DNA from: Cynocephalus volans
Lineage: Eukaryota; Chordata; Mammalia; Dermoptera; Cynocephalidae
Reading direction: 5' to 3'
DNA length: 64,000 bases
Assembly (NCBI RefSeq): GCF_027409185.1
Contig: NC_084462.1
Span: 21,303,577 to 21,367,576 of the forward strand
Below, in pieces: positions 11,370 through 21,588 of the stretch. Under the pieces are notes generated by a model. The model saw only the letters and a list, made by a program, of their open reading frames with translations, was not told the DNA's origin and made no database searches. The first letter of the stretch is position 1. Each line of letters starts with the position of its first letter. Both the position numbers and the translations under genes were made by a program.

Positions 11370-11668
11370 ATGCACCATTGAACACATTATGCTGAGTGAA
11401 ATAAGCCAGACACAAAAGGACAAATACTGTATGATTCCACTTAACATGAGGTACATAGAGTGGCCAAATTCATAAAGACAGAAAGCAGAATGGTGGTTGC
11501 AGGGGGATGGGTTTAGAGTTTCAATCTGGGAAAATGAAAAAGTTCTGGAGATGGATCGTGGTGATGACTTCGCAATGATGTGAATGTGCTTAATGCCACG
11601 GAACTGTACATCTAAAAATGGTTAAGATGGTAAATTTAGGTCATGTGTATTTTATCATGATAAAAAAA
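11370..11668 (+). repeat. L1M 3' end, plus strand
   Basis: The text TATGCTGAGTGAAATAAGCC, AAATACTGTATGATTCCACTT and GGTTAAGATGGTAAATTTAG is the L1M ORF2 end and 3'UTR. The A-rich tail runs into a CA microsatellite. Confidence 0.85.
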
Positions 11669-11670
11669 TT

Positions 11671-11690
11671 CACACACACACACACACACA

Positions 11691-11753
<63 letters not shown>
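11671..11753. repeat. Compound (CA)n(CGCA)9(CA)n microsatellite
   Basis: A CA run is interrupted by nine tandem CGCA units at 11,691-11,726 and then returns to CA. It grew at the tail of an L1M copy. Confidence 0.95.
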
Positions 11754-11784
11754 CATTAGCCAGTATGACACTAAGGGCAGGGCT

Positions 11785-11985
11785 CAGTAGCAAGGCTTTG
11801 AATCCTGCCTCTACCACTTCCTGTGACCACAGCCAGGCATTGAACCCTCTCTGATCCTCAGCTGCCCTCTTTATAAAACAGTTTTCCTAACATCTATGTC
11901 ATCAGGGCTAGAGTGGAGGATCACAGGTGCTTATGTATGCCTGGCACATGGTAGGCACCCAACAGATGCTATACACTATCGACAG
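11785..11985 (+). repeat. MIR SINE, plus strand
   Basis: MIR-like order is visible: AATCCTGCCTCTACCACTTCC, GTGACC, CTCTGATCCTCAGCT, then TGCCTGGCACATGGTAGGCACC at the 3' end. Confidence 0.6.
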
Positions 11986-11989
11986 TGTA

Positions 11990-12688
11990 ATCATTGCCTA
12001 ATGAGAACTTAAATTCATTGAGATACTAGTTAATAGCAGTTTAGAAATAATAACTAGCTCTAATAATGTTAAGACTTCTTTTTTTTTTTTTTTTTTAACT
12101 TTCTAGTTAACAGTCTGGTTAAAATTAAGATTAAGGACTGATTTTCAGTCTCATGATTGCTAATCCCCAATGCGGGCATGTCTTAACTACTGAGTGTGTA
12201 CGTTGTGGACGGTGGGAAGTGCTGTTGGATGGCTAAAGTCCAGATCTGGTTATTGTCATCAGCATCGGCACTGGTGGTTAAAACACAAAATACTATGAGG
12301 GGAAGATTCATGATGAGTAGTCAAGGACGAGAATCTGAAGTAGGTGAAATAAATATGCTGTTTATATGTGTTTATAAAGATTTCAAAGGTAAAAATAAAA
12401 AGCTCATGTAGTTGGTCGACCAGCAGTGTCTGAGTGCCTTAGTACAACTTGAGTGTGTGAGTTCTCTCTCCACCTGGGTGACAGGCCCAGCTCTACCCCT
12501 CACCAGCCATGGCCCACTGTGGTGCTGAAGATCTTGGACAACTCATTAATGGGCTTGAAGAAGGTCACTGAATTTATTTGGACAGTAGCTTTGAGGCCTG
12601 CTATGAGACTCCAAAACTGCTTAATGTGACATTTGTGTTCTTGGCCAAGTTATTAGTGTCCGTGCTTACTGGAATTGTATCCTTCAGC
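11990..12688. other. Unique intergenic sequence
   Basis: No gene or repeat is recognised. The plus frame at 12,196-12,411 has no known motif. Confidence 0.4.
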
Positions 12689-12689
12689 T

Positions 12690-12746
12690 TTCTTTTTCTT
12701 TTTGGCAACTGGCCAATACAGGGATCCAAACCCTTGACCTTGGTTT
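12690..12746 (-). mobile_element. Truncated CYN-like SINE, minus strand
   Basis: Only the 3' part remains: a T-rich start, GGCAACTGGCCAATACAGGG and the inverted B box ATCCAAACCCTTGACC. The head is missing. Confidence 0.7.
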
Positions 12747-13118
12747 GACTTTCTTTCTTTTATTCTCTAGCTCTATGGAGGTATGATTGACAAGTAAATC
12801 AACTTTCTTGATTTGACCAGCTACGTTTGCAAACGGAACTCAACGTTTAATAAGCTATCAGCATGATGGGTCTGTCACTATTTCCATTTTGCATTTCCAA
12901 TAAAACTAGTAGAAGTTGGGAGAAATTAATTTTAATTAAGCTTTAACGTCTGATAGAATTATTTAGGGCTAAGGCATGTGTTTAATTTCAGTCTGAGGAG
13001 TTTGAGGTGTGAGCATATGCCTTCCTTAAACAAATTGCTTTTCCCCAGTTCACAACACATCTTTTCAATTGATCACGATACTCAGATTAATTTGTGTACC
13101 ACAGTATTTTCCCTTACA
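12747..13118. other. Unique intergenic sequence
   Basis: I see nothing recognisable. Confidence 0.35.
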
Positions 13119-13119
13119 T

Positions 13120-13562
13120 TGTTTTTAAACATTTCTTTATTGATGTAAAATCGCGTAACATAAATTAACCACTTAAAAGTAAACAGTTTAGTGGAATTCA
13201 GTACATTCACAATGTTGTGCAAACACTATGCCTATCTAGTTCCAAAATATTTATCACCCTAAAAGGAAATTTATACCCATTAAGCAGTAAACCTCCATCA
13301 CCCCTGCCCCACTGGTAACCACCAATCTGCATTCTTCTTCTATAGATTTTCTTATTCTGGATATTTCTTATAAATGAAATCATACAATATGTGACTTTTT
13401 GTGTCTGGCTTCTTTCACTTGGATGTATTTGAATTTCATCTACGTTGTAGCACGTATCAGTACCTCATTCCTTTTATGGCTGAATAATATTCTATTGTAT
13501 AAACGTACCACAATTTGTTTATCCATTCATCCATGCATGGACATTGGGCTGTTTCTAGACAG
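13120..13562 (-). repeat. L1M 3' end, minus strand
   Basis: The reverse complement of the L1M 3'UTR and ORF2 C-terminus is clear: ACATTCACAATGTTGTGCAA, TATTTATCACCCTAAAAGGA, then GTCTGGCTTCTTTCACTTGG. The ORF is broken. Confidence 0.85.
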
Positions 13563-13932
13563 ACTGATGGGCCCAATTGGCCTTGGAACTGATGGAATAA
13601 TGGCAAATATCAAAACCGAAATGCCTCCACATCTTCCAGCATTTTCTTCTTTATGTGCCAGAATAGTCATCATATGTGAAATTAAGTGAATGAAAATGAA
13701 TTTCACTTAAGTTCTTAGGTCTGGGATTTGTAAATGATTATCTTGTGGGGACTTTAAGTCTCTTAGGATTCATTTTTGTATTTGACATTTGGAAGACTTT
13801 GTGCTCTTTTAACATCAGAAAATTACATAAGGTCATTGTCACTTTAGTCAATCGCCTAGTATTGTATTCCAAACCATGCAAAATGTTTGTTTTATTTGGA
13901 GCATTTTCTAACTTCAGTTGTATAAACTGTAC

Positions 13933-14105
13933 CAGTAGCTCTCAAGCTCAACTGGTCATAAGAATCACTGGAAATACTTAACAAAAGCACAGATAGCCAA
14001 GTCCGCTCCCCAGATTGCCTGATTTAGAAAGGCTGGTTGGCTCTAGGAATCTGCATCTTTTCAGGCACCCCAGGTGGATTATAGACTACACTTGGTGAAA
14101 CAGTG
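13933..14105 (+). mobile_element. MER5A-like hAT MITE
   Basis: It starts CAGTAGCTCTCAAGCTC, contains AAGAATCACTGGAAATACTTA and ATCTGCATCTTTTCAGGCACC, and ends in GAAACAGTG. This is the plan of the non-autonomous Charlie-type element MER5A. Confidence 0.75.
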
Positions 14106-14117
14106 GTATATACTGAT

Positions 14118-14547
14118 GTCTTTTTTTAAATTGAAATGTAATTGATTATACATATTTGTGGGGTAAAGAGGTGATTATCAATACCTGTGTAAAATGTATA
14201 ATGATCAAATCAGAGTCATCAGCATACTCATCATTACACAACGTAATTGTTCATTGTGTCCTTTAACCAATTTCTCGCAAACCCTCTTCCATTCCCCCTT
14301 CTCCACTTTTATTAACCACAGTTCTGTTTTCTGCTTCTGAAAGAAAGTTCAAGGTATTATTGTGATTATTATTGCTTTCTTCTTAAAAAAAAACTTATTT
14401 ATTAGCTCTCATTTATGAGTGAGAACATGTGGTATTTCTCTTTCTGTGCCTGGTTTATTCCAGTTAACATAATTTTCTCCAAGCTCATTCATGCTGCTGC
14501 AAATAGCAGAATTTCATTCTTTTTTATGGCTCAGTAGTATTTGTAAT
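14118..14547 (-). repeat. L1 3' end, minus strand
   Basis: This is the reverse complement of an L1 3'UTR (AATTGATTATACATATTTGTGG) and ORF2 C-terminus (GAGTGAGAACATGTGGTATT). It is the same class as the copies at 3850 and 21,095. Confidence 0.8.
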
Positions 14548-14774
14548 GGTATCGTGAGTCATCTAATAAGTCTATCAGATAGGACGACGGAGATTCTTTT
14601 TTTTGCGGGGGCGGGGGGAGGACATAAAAAGCTGAAAGATATGTTGAAAATTATTCACTAAAATCCCAAAGATCACATCACCATAAAATGTATGTTGAGT
14701 GAAATGAAAGAAATATTTTAAAAATTTGAAGAAGGTAGGTTTTCTTAATTCTGAGGACATTTACACCTACCCCC

Positions 14775-15535
14775 ATATGTTTCCTTTTAATTGTGGTAAA
14801 AAACACATAACAGAAAATTTAATATCTTAAACATTTTCAGGTGTATAGTTCAGTAGTGTTAAGTATATTCACATTGTTGTGTATCCAATTTCCAGAATTT
14901 CTCTGTCTTGCAAAACCGAAACTCTCTATCCGTTGAACGACTCCTCATTCTTCCTCCCTCAGCTCCTGGTAACCACCATTCTAGTTTCTGTTTATATGAA
15001 TTTGACTACTTTAGATATTTTATGTAAGTGGAATGATGCAGTATTTGTCTTTTTGTGACTGGCTCATTTTACTTAACATAATGTCCTCAAAGTTCTTCGA
15101 TGTTGTAGCATGAGTCAGAATTTCCCTCCTTTTTAAGGCTGATTAATATTCCATTGGGTGGATATACCACATTTTGTTTATTCATCCATAGGTGGATATT
15201 TGGGTTGCTTCCACTTCTTAGCTATTGTGAATGATGCTGCTATGAATTATTTTTTATTTTAGCCATTCTGATAGATGGATAGTGATAGCTCATTGTGGTC
15301 TTCATTTGCATTTCCTTTAATGGCTAATGATGTTGAACATCTTTTCATGTGCCTATTTGACATCCCCATATTGTCTTTGGTGACATATCTGTGCATGTCT
15401 TTTGCCTATTTTCATTTTATTTTATTTTAATTAATTAATTTGTTGATTTTGGTGGCTGGCCAGTACCTTGACCTCAGTGTTATAATACTACACTCTAACA
15501 AACTGAGCTAATTTGCCAGTCCTAAACTTGCTTTT
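14775..15535 (-). repeat. L1M 3' end, minus strand, with SINE insertion
   Basis: L1M 3'UTR and ORF2 are in reverse complement, with text such as GTCAGAATTTCCCTCCTTTTT and GATATACCACATTTTGTTTA. There is an internal deletion near 15,250, after which the text jumps to an earlier part of ORF2. A CYN-like SINE is inserted near the end. Confidence 0.75.
15440..15522 (-). mobile_element. CYN-like SINE monomer, minus strand, deleted B box
   Basis: The copy shows GGTGGCTGGCCAGTACC, then jumps to TTGACCTCAGTGTTATAATAC and the inverted A box AACTGAGCTAAT. The B-box segment normally between them is missing. Confidence 0.75.
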
Positions 15536-15539
15536 TAAA

Positions 15540-16054
15540 AAAGTTTCACAATGTATCATGAATCATGTGTGTTGTTAGAGATCTATCTCATACTTTTTTA
15601 ATATATGCATAATAGTTCAATTATACATACAAGACTTTGGCACCACCATGAAAGCCTTCACTTGAAAAGGCAGGCAAGTTCCCAGCGTATTTTATGCTTC
15701 ATTTATGTTTGGTATAGATCCTCCTTAAGTATATGGTTGTTCAGTATCTTAGCAGCCAAGACAACTCCTAAGTTTAATTGAACTCATGCTTTAACTGAGA
15801 AATTAGTAATGTGGGCTAATGACCTATTAAGTTTTTACAGAGTTTTCTTAATAGCCTATAACCCCTCCTCCCCCCAGTTTTTTTTTCCAGGAGCCTCTTA
15901 TTCCTGGTGTAAATTAAACAGAAAAGAAAACAGCTCCTGGTTTCAAGCTACCATCAACCTTGAGAACAGAGATCTGGGATCTTTTCTTTGCTACTTTGTT
16001 GAAATTGATCTGAAGTTCTGCACAAAAATTCCTGGCTGCCCTTGTGACTCAGGT
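15540..16054. other. Unique intergenic sequence
   Basis: No gene or repeat is recognised. The frame at 15,809-16,057 shows no domain. Confidence 0.4.
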
Positions 16055-16290
16055 TAAAAATCAAAGTCCTAACAGTGCCTCCAGCCCAGTGACATCTATG
16101 CCCTACTCTGTGACCTTCTCTCCTGCCTCCCTCTTTTACTGGCTTTAGCCATACCAACCTCCAGGCCTCTGAGCCCTTCCGGAAGCCCAGGTGAGCTGCT
16201 GGCCGAGAGCTTTGCCCTGTGACTCTCTCTTTGGGCTGCTTTTCCACAGAAGCCCATGTGGCCCACTCCCACCCTCTTCAAGTTTTGCTC
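16055..16290 (+). repeat. L2 LINE fragment, plus strand
   Basis: A decayed L2 pattern is visible: AATCAAAGTCCTAACAGTGCC, then pyrimidine-rich CTCTGTGACCTTCTCTCCTGCC and CCAACCTCCAGGCC. Confidence 0.5.
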
Positions 16291-16504
16291 CTAGTCACTT
16301 CTCTAAAAAAGAAGACAAAGATTAAATATATACTTTAAGTATAGTATATTTGTCAAGTAAGACAGTGGTATTGTATATACCACTATCCTATAGGTATAGA
16401 AGGTGCTCAGTTTCCTTGGGCTCAGGTTTCAGGACACATCCCTGGGTTATAGCCATTCTCCAAGGTCTCAAATCCCTCTGGCATCTCCCCTAGAGGAAAG
16501 CTAC

Positions 16505-17192
16505 TGTTGCCAGTTAGACCTATTTTCAGCACCAACAGGGGGAAAATGAAACCCCAAGGGGCTGGCCTGTGCAAATGCAGTGTCTGGGCATGCTCAGTAG
16601 AGAAGGATTATATAACCCTGGTAGTTGAATGACCTTCCACTAGAGGTGCTAGAGAGCACAGAATATTCTTGAATATGTCTGGTGCATGTGACAGGGTTTG
16701 ACCAATGAACATGCTCCAAAAGGGGACAAACTGAGCATGTGCAAGACTATGTCACATAACTGAGAACCACCCACTTAATTGAATATTCATTAGATGGCAA
16801 AACTATAAAAGCCAAATCACAGCAGAAGGTGGGGCTGTTGCTCACTGTCCTGGGAGCCAGCCCATACTCTGCTTGTGGAGTGTGTATGTCTTTGTTTTTG
16901 TATCACACTTACTTTCAGCAAGCAGCTGCTCACTCTCTTGAGCCAGCCTGCACTCTGTACTGAGCTTTCAGTATATATTTCTTACTTTTACGTTAAACTC
17001 GGTGTGGGCTCTGCTCAGTCTCTGGAGCTAGGCCACATTCTCTCTGTGAAATCTGTATCTCTTATTCATTATATTAAACCTAGTCTCACTTTCTACTGTG
17101 ACTCTGCTTTTGAATTCTTTCCTGTGGCAGAGTCAAGAACCTGGTAAGGGGATGGGGATGGGTTGAGGCCAACTGTTGGGCCCCCCAGACAC
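16505..17192 (+). mobile_element. Probable solo LTR of an endogenous retrovirus
   Basis: The stretch looks like an LTR promoter. A CCAAT motif lies near 16,701, a TATA box TATAAAAG at 16,804-16,811, and an ATTAAA poly-A signal near 17,073 precedes the 3' part. Downstream of the TATA box are three imperfect repeats of about 85 bp. Ends TGTTG and CAGACA are plausible, but I found no clean target duplication and no internal viral gene. Boundaries and family are uncertain. Confidence 0.6.
16834..17085 (+). repeat. Three imperfect ~85-bp tandem repeats in the LTR
   Basis: Copies start at 16,834, 16,922 and about 17,006. Each begins GCTG-like followed by YTGCTCAC/G, contains GAGCCAGCC or GAGCTAGGCC, then ACTCTG or ATTCTC, and a TGTATNTCTT or TATATATTTCTT segment. 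The third copy contains the ATTAAA signal. Confidence 0.7.
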
Positions 17193-17335
17193 TTTCTTTG
17201 ACATCAGTATGATTTCCCAATTTACACATATTTCCAATAGAAAAGCTTGGGGAAATGTTTCAAGCCATGTAAGGCATAACTCTTGAGTATCCAGAATACT
17301 CATCTCCCTTTATATTGGATAACAGAAGCACATGA

Positions 17336-17427
17336 TTTTTTTTTGGCGGCTGGCCAGCATGGGGATCTAAACTCGTGACCTCGGTGTTATTGGCACCTCT
17401 AACCAAGTGAGCTAACTGGCCAGCCCT
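17336..17427 (-). mobile_element. CYN-like SINE monomer, minus strand
   Basis: The body runs from GGCGGCTGGCCAGCATGGGG to AGTGAGCTAACTGGCCAGCC. A 12-bp duplication with two changes (AGAAGCACATGA / AGAAACACATAA) lies at 17,324-17,335 and 17,428-17,439. Confidence 0.85.
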
Positions 17428-17631
17428 AGAAACACATAAATTAAATGATCTTCTTTGCACATATATTCTCCACAATTGAACAATAATTTATAGTACAGTT
17501 CTATCTCCAAGGAGCAGTTTTAAAAACCTTCATATCAATTGAGTATGAATGAAAGTATGAAAAGGACTCTGACTGCCCTGGTTAAAATGGTAATCTTGCT
17601 CACAAGGCTCCCTTTCCCAAAGCCCTTATCA

Positions 17632-18118
17632 TCTTTTAAAAAAAAAATATACATAACATAAAATTTTCCATTTTAACCATTTTAAAGTGTCTAGTTTAGT
17701 GGCATTAAGCACATTCACATCATTGGGCAACCATCACCACTGTCCATCCACAGAATATTTTTCATCTTGCAAAACAGAAACTCAGTGCCCATTCAGCAAC
17801 AACTCCCCACTTCCTTGCCCCCAACCCCTGACAACCACCGTTCTATTTTCTGTCTCTATGAATTTGATTATTCTAGGTGCTTTCTATATGTGGAAGCATA
17901 TAAGGCATGTATATATGAGGTACCTCATACAAGTGAAATCTAGTATTTGTCCTTTTGTCTTCAAGGTTTACCCATGTTGTAACATATGTCAGAATTTCTG
18001 CCCTTTTAAAGCTGAGTAATATTATGTTGTATGGATATACCAGTTTTGCTTAGCATTCATTTGTGATGGGCATGTGGGTTGCTTCTATGTTTTGGCTCTT
18101 GTGAATAATGCCTACATC
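17632..18118 (-). repeat. L1M 3' end, minus strand
   Basis: The L1M 3'UTR is in reverse complement (ATTTTAACCATTTTAAAGTG, CATCTTGCAAAACAGAAACTC) and continues into ORF2 text. A duplicated or extra segment occurs near 17,900-17,930. Confidence 0.8.
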
Positions 18119-18141
18119 ATGTAAAATTTACGTCATGTAAA

Positions 18142-18264
18142 ATTATGTTCCATGAGGGCAGGGATTGTTGTCTGTTTTGATCATGGATATATTTCATATG
18201 CTTAGAACAGAACCTGGTGCATAGTAGGTGCTCAGCAAATATTTGCTGAATGAATGAATGAATG
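18142..18264 (+). repeat. L2 LINE 3' end, plus strand
   Basis: The canonical L2 end is present: TCCATGAGGGCAGGGATTG, CTGGTGCATAGTAGGTGCTC, then the terminal GAATGAATGAATGAATG. Confidence 0.85.
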
Positions 18265-18439
18265 TGCTACTCTTTGCCTGTTGCTGTTGTCCTGTGGCAA
18301 GGCTGTTGGGGAGCTATGTTCAATAGGCTCTCCAGCTGTCATGCTTTAGAGGTTCTAGGCCATAATTGGCCAGCATCTACCTAGTGCCTACTCTCTGCTG
18401 GCACTATGCCAGGCCTGTTCACACTTAATCATTTCACTC

Positions 18440-18600
18440 ATTCATTCATTCACTGAATAAATATTTATTCTGCTCCTACTATGTGCTAGGCACTGGGCCA
18501 GACACAGGTTAGAATAGTGGGCAAAACCAGGCCCAGTCCCTACATTTCTGGGCTCTTATAAGGAAACACAGACATTAGTCAGATAATAGCACAGACTTCT
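18440..18600 (-). repeat. L2 LINE 3' end, minus strand
   Basis: This is the reverse complement of the same L2 end: ATTCATTCATTCACTGAATA, CTACTATGTGCTAGGCACTG, then ACATTTCTGGGCTCTTATAA. It faces the L2 at 18,142 tail to tail. Confidence 0.8.
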
Positions 18601-18654
18601 TGTTAAAGAAAGCCACGGAGGAACGGTTCTCCTCTACTCCCTTCCCATTTGTTT

Positions 18655-19150
18655 GACAGAAATGGCCCATTTGGTTTTAACCGTTGAATTTTGAAAGATC
18701 CTTATGTATTCTAGATACAAGTCCTCTGCTGGATACGTGATCTGCAAACAATTTCTTCCAGTTTGTAATTTGTCTTTCCATTCTCTTATTAGGGTCTTTC
18801 TCAGAGTAAATATTTTTAATTTTAATGAGGTCCAGTTGATCAATTTTTCCTTGTATGGGTTATGTGATCATAGTTTTCTTTTTTTATTGTAGTATAAGAC
18901 ACGTGACAAAATTTACCATTAGTGTACATTCATGATGTTGTGCAAACATCTACTGCTATCTAGTTCTAGAACATTTTCATCACCCCAAAAGGAACCCCCA
19001 TATGCATTAAACAGTCACTTCCCTTTCCCCCCTTTCTCCAGCCACTGCTTTCTGTCTCTATGGATTTACAAGTTCTGGACATTTTGTATAAGTGGAATCA
19101 TACAATATGATGGCCTTTATGTCTGGCTTCTTTCACTTAGCAAGATTTTT
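18655..19150 (-). repeat. Two adjoining L1 fragments, minus strand
   Basis: About 18,655-18,870 is inverted L1 ORF2 text (ATACAAGTCCTCTGCTGGAT). From about 18,878 an L1M 3'UTR begins (GACAAAATTTACCATTAGTG) and runs to GTCTGGCTTCTTTCACTTAG. Confidence 0.75.
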
Positions 19151-19169
19151 TAGATAATACTTTTTTGTT

Positions 19170-19595
19170 GTTGTTGTCAGACTGTGGCTCTGTAATGACA
19201 GTCTGCATTCCTGTTGGTCCTCCATCCAGCCTAACCACCATCATCTCAATGCATTCTGGTCCTGGCTTTTCTTCCCAACCCAATCACCGGTCACAGCCCA
19301 GTACCCCATTCTCTAGCCAATTCTTGGCAATAGCCTGATGTTCCCTGCACCTCAGTGCTCAGCCACTTCCCTGTGCTCTACTCAATGTCTCCTATTCTGA
19401 CTCTGTGGACATGTCTGGTGCAGACATTTGACCCTGTCCTAGGCATCTCCAGAAACCCGTAACATTAGCCTCACCTCATTGCCTCCCACCACCATAAAGC
19501 TACTTTTCCCCCTATTCCTTCTTCCCACATTAATGTCCCATCTAAATGTCCTTGATGTCTTCCTTTTCCACCCTCAACCCCCAACAATCACTTAT
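19170..19595. other. Unclassified sequence
   Basis: Cytosine-rich stretches on the plus strand resemble decayed L2 coding sequence, but I cannot assign them firmly. Confidence 0.3.
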
Positions 19596-19599
19596 GATG

Positions 19600-19800
19600 G
19601 GAGAATGGGTAAGAGAATGGACTTCAGAGTCAGAAAACCTGGATCTGGATCTTTCACTCATTGGCCTAATACACTTGAGTAAGTCATTCAGCCCCATTAA
19701 GCCTTAGTTTACTCATCTGTGGAATGGGATAATACCTGTCTCATAGTTATTGCAAGGACTAAATGAGGATGGTAGAGGTGCTTAGCCCAATGACTAGAAA
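19600..19800 (+). repeat. MIR SINE, plus strand
   Basis: MIR order is clear: AGAGAATGGACTTCAGAGTC, AAGTCATTCA, CCTTAGTTTACTCATCTGTG, then CTCATAGTTATTGCAAGGAC. Confidence 0.8.
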
Positions 19801-19809
19801 CTTGTCACT

Positions 19810-20375
19810 CCATCAAGAGATAGAGTTTAATAACACCCCCCACCTCAAATCTGGGCAGATTTATGACTCATTTGTAACCAGTAGAATGTGACAGAAATGA
19901 CACTAAATGACTTCCAAGTTTTGGTCATAAAAGGCTATTCCAGCTCTTGCCTTTTTTGCTGGAATGCTTGTGCTTAGGGCGCAGAGTCATCATCATAGAA
20001 GAGAACTTGCATGAGGCCTCCATACTGTGCGGAAGCCCAGGCTACATGGGGAGGCCACATGCAGGTGTTCTGACTGACAGCCGCAGCTGAGGTCCCAGCT
20101 GAAGATCAGCATCAGTTGCTAGACACGGGAGTGAAGATCCCTCCAAATGATTCCAGCCCCTGACTGTCAAGTTACCCTAACCGCCTCCCCCACACCCCCA
20201 GCCTTTGAGTCTTCCCAGCTGAAGCCTCAGTCCTCACGGAGCAGAGACAAGCCATCCTTGCTGTGCTCAGTGTTGATTCCTGACCAACATATACGTCAAT
20301 ATAATAAGACCGTTGTTTTATGCCTCTAGGTCTTGGGGTGGTTTGTTAGCCAGCAGTAGTACCTAGAACAATGAT
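19810..20375 (+). mobile_element. Old MaLR-like (MLT1-type) LTR
   Basis: It has AACCAGTAGAATGTGACAGA near the start, GGAAGCCCAGGCTACATGGG in the middle, and the 3' end TCTTGGGGTGGTTTGTTAGC followed by CAGCAGTAGTACC. The subfamily is not certain. Confidence 0.6.
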
Positions 20376-20384
20376 AATGATGCT

Positions 20385-20660
20385 GTCTTGCCAATTCCAT
20401 CTCCAGATTCAGATGTATTGCTGAATATTAGGCTATTTCTCCTTGTCAGTCTCCACTTCTGCCATCTTAGGTTGGAGCCTTATCTTTTACCTGCATCAGA
20501 TTCCAAACTTGTCTTTCTGTCTCCTCTCATGGCTCTCCAAACCTTCCTTACCCCACACGGATCTTTCTAAAATGCACATGTGGCCCTACCACCGCACCCT
20601 CCTTACTTGGATCCTACAATGACTCCCAGGGCCCCATCACTTACAGTTAAAGTCTGGAGA
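20385..20660 (+). repeat. L2 LINE fragment, plus strand
   Basis: The text GATCTTTCTAAAATGCACATG with pyrimidine-rich flanks and ACAATGACTCCCAGGGCCCC follows the L2 ORF end. Confidence 0.55.
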
Positions 20661-20950
20661 GATTAACCACAACATTAAAATATACACAAAATTAGGGACA
20701 TGTAAGTCACTATAATGAGCTACTTTACCTTACATTATCCCAGCCCACCCAAACCCTCCCTGGATGGAAAGGATAAAGAATGTAATAATGCTCAGAGTGT
20801 TTGATATATTTGGAAACAGAAAGTAGATTCTTTACTTGGGAAACATGTAAACACTGAGTCCACTCATCAGTGAAAAATTGTATGTTAAACACTTTCAGGC
20901 CCTGAGAATTCCAGATATCAAATTTTATTTATTTATTTATTTATTTATTT

Positions 20951-21084
20951 TTTTTGGTCTTTTTCATGACCAGCACTCAGCCGGTGAGTGCACCAGCCAT
21001 TCCTATATAGGATCCGAACCCACGGCGGGAGTGTCGCCGCGCTCCCAGCGCCGCACTCTCCTGAGTGCGCCACGGGCTCGGCCC
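20951..21084 (-). mobile_element. CYN-related SINE, GC-rich subfamily, minus strand
   Basis: On the minus strand the element starts GGGCCGAGCCCGTGGCGCAC. Where other copies have an anticodon arm it carries GCGCTGGGAGCGCGGCGAC. It then continues through GGGTTCGGATCCTATATAGG to CTGGTCATGAAAAAGACC. The second unit is only partial. Confidence 0.85.
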
Positions 21085-21471
21085 TATTTATTTTTTTTGA
21101 GACTTCTTTCTTTTTTCTTTTTTTATTGAAATGAATTGATTATACATATTTGTGGAGTACAGAGTTGAATATCAATATATTTATACAATGTGTGATGATC
21201 AAACCAGGGTAATTAGCGTAGTCATCATTACAAAACTTAATCATTTCTTTATGATGAGGACATTTGATCTCCTAGCCATTTGATAACATGCGGTAAGTTA
21301 TTGTTAATTATAGCTGCCTAGCTTGACTGTACACCCATAGAACTTATTTTTCCTATCTAGCTTTTTTGTGTCCCTTAACCAACCTTTCCCTGTCCCCCCT
21401 CCCACTTGCCCTTTTCCCCCTCTGGTAACTACAATTCTGCTCTCTGCTTCTGAAAGATCAACTTATTATTG

Positions 21472-21588
21472 TTTCCTTCCTTCCTTCCTTCCTTCTTTCC
21501 TTCCTTCCTTCCTTCCTTCCTTCCTCCCTTCCTCCCTTCCTCCCTTCCTCCCTTCCTCCCTTCCTCCCTTCCTCCCTTCCTCCCTTCT
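21472..21588. repeat. Compound pyrimidine microsatellite (TTCC)n then (CCTCCCTT)n
   Basis: About 13 TTCC-type units switch at about 21,525 to an 8-bp CCTCCCTT period for seven to eight units. The whole tract is pyrimidine on the plus strand, with a single base deviation near 21,495. Confidence 0.95.
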
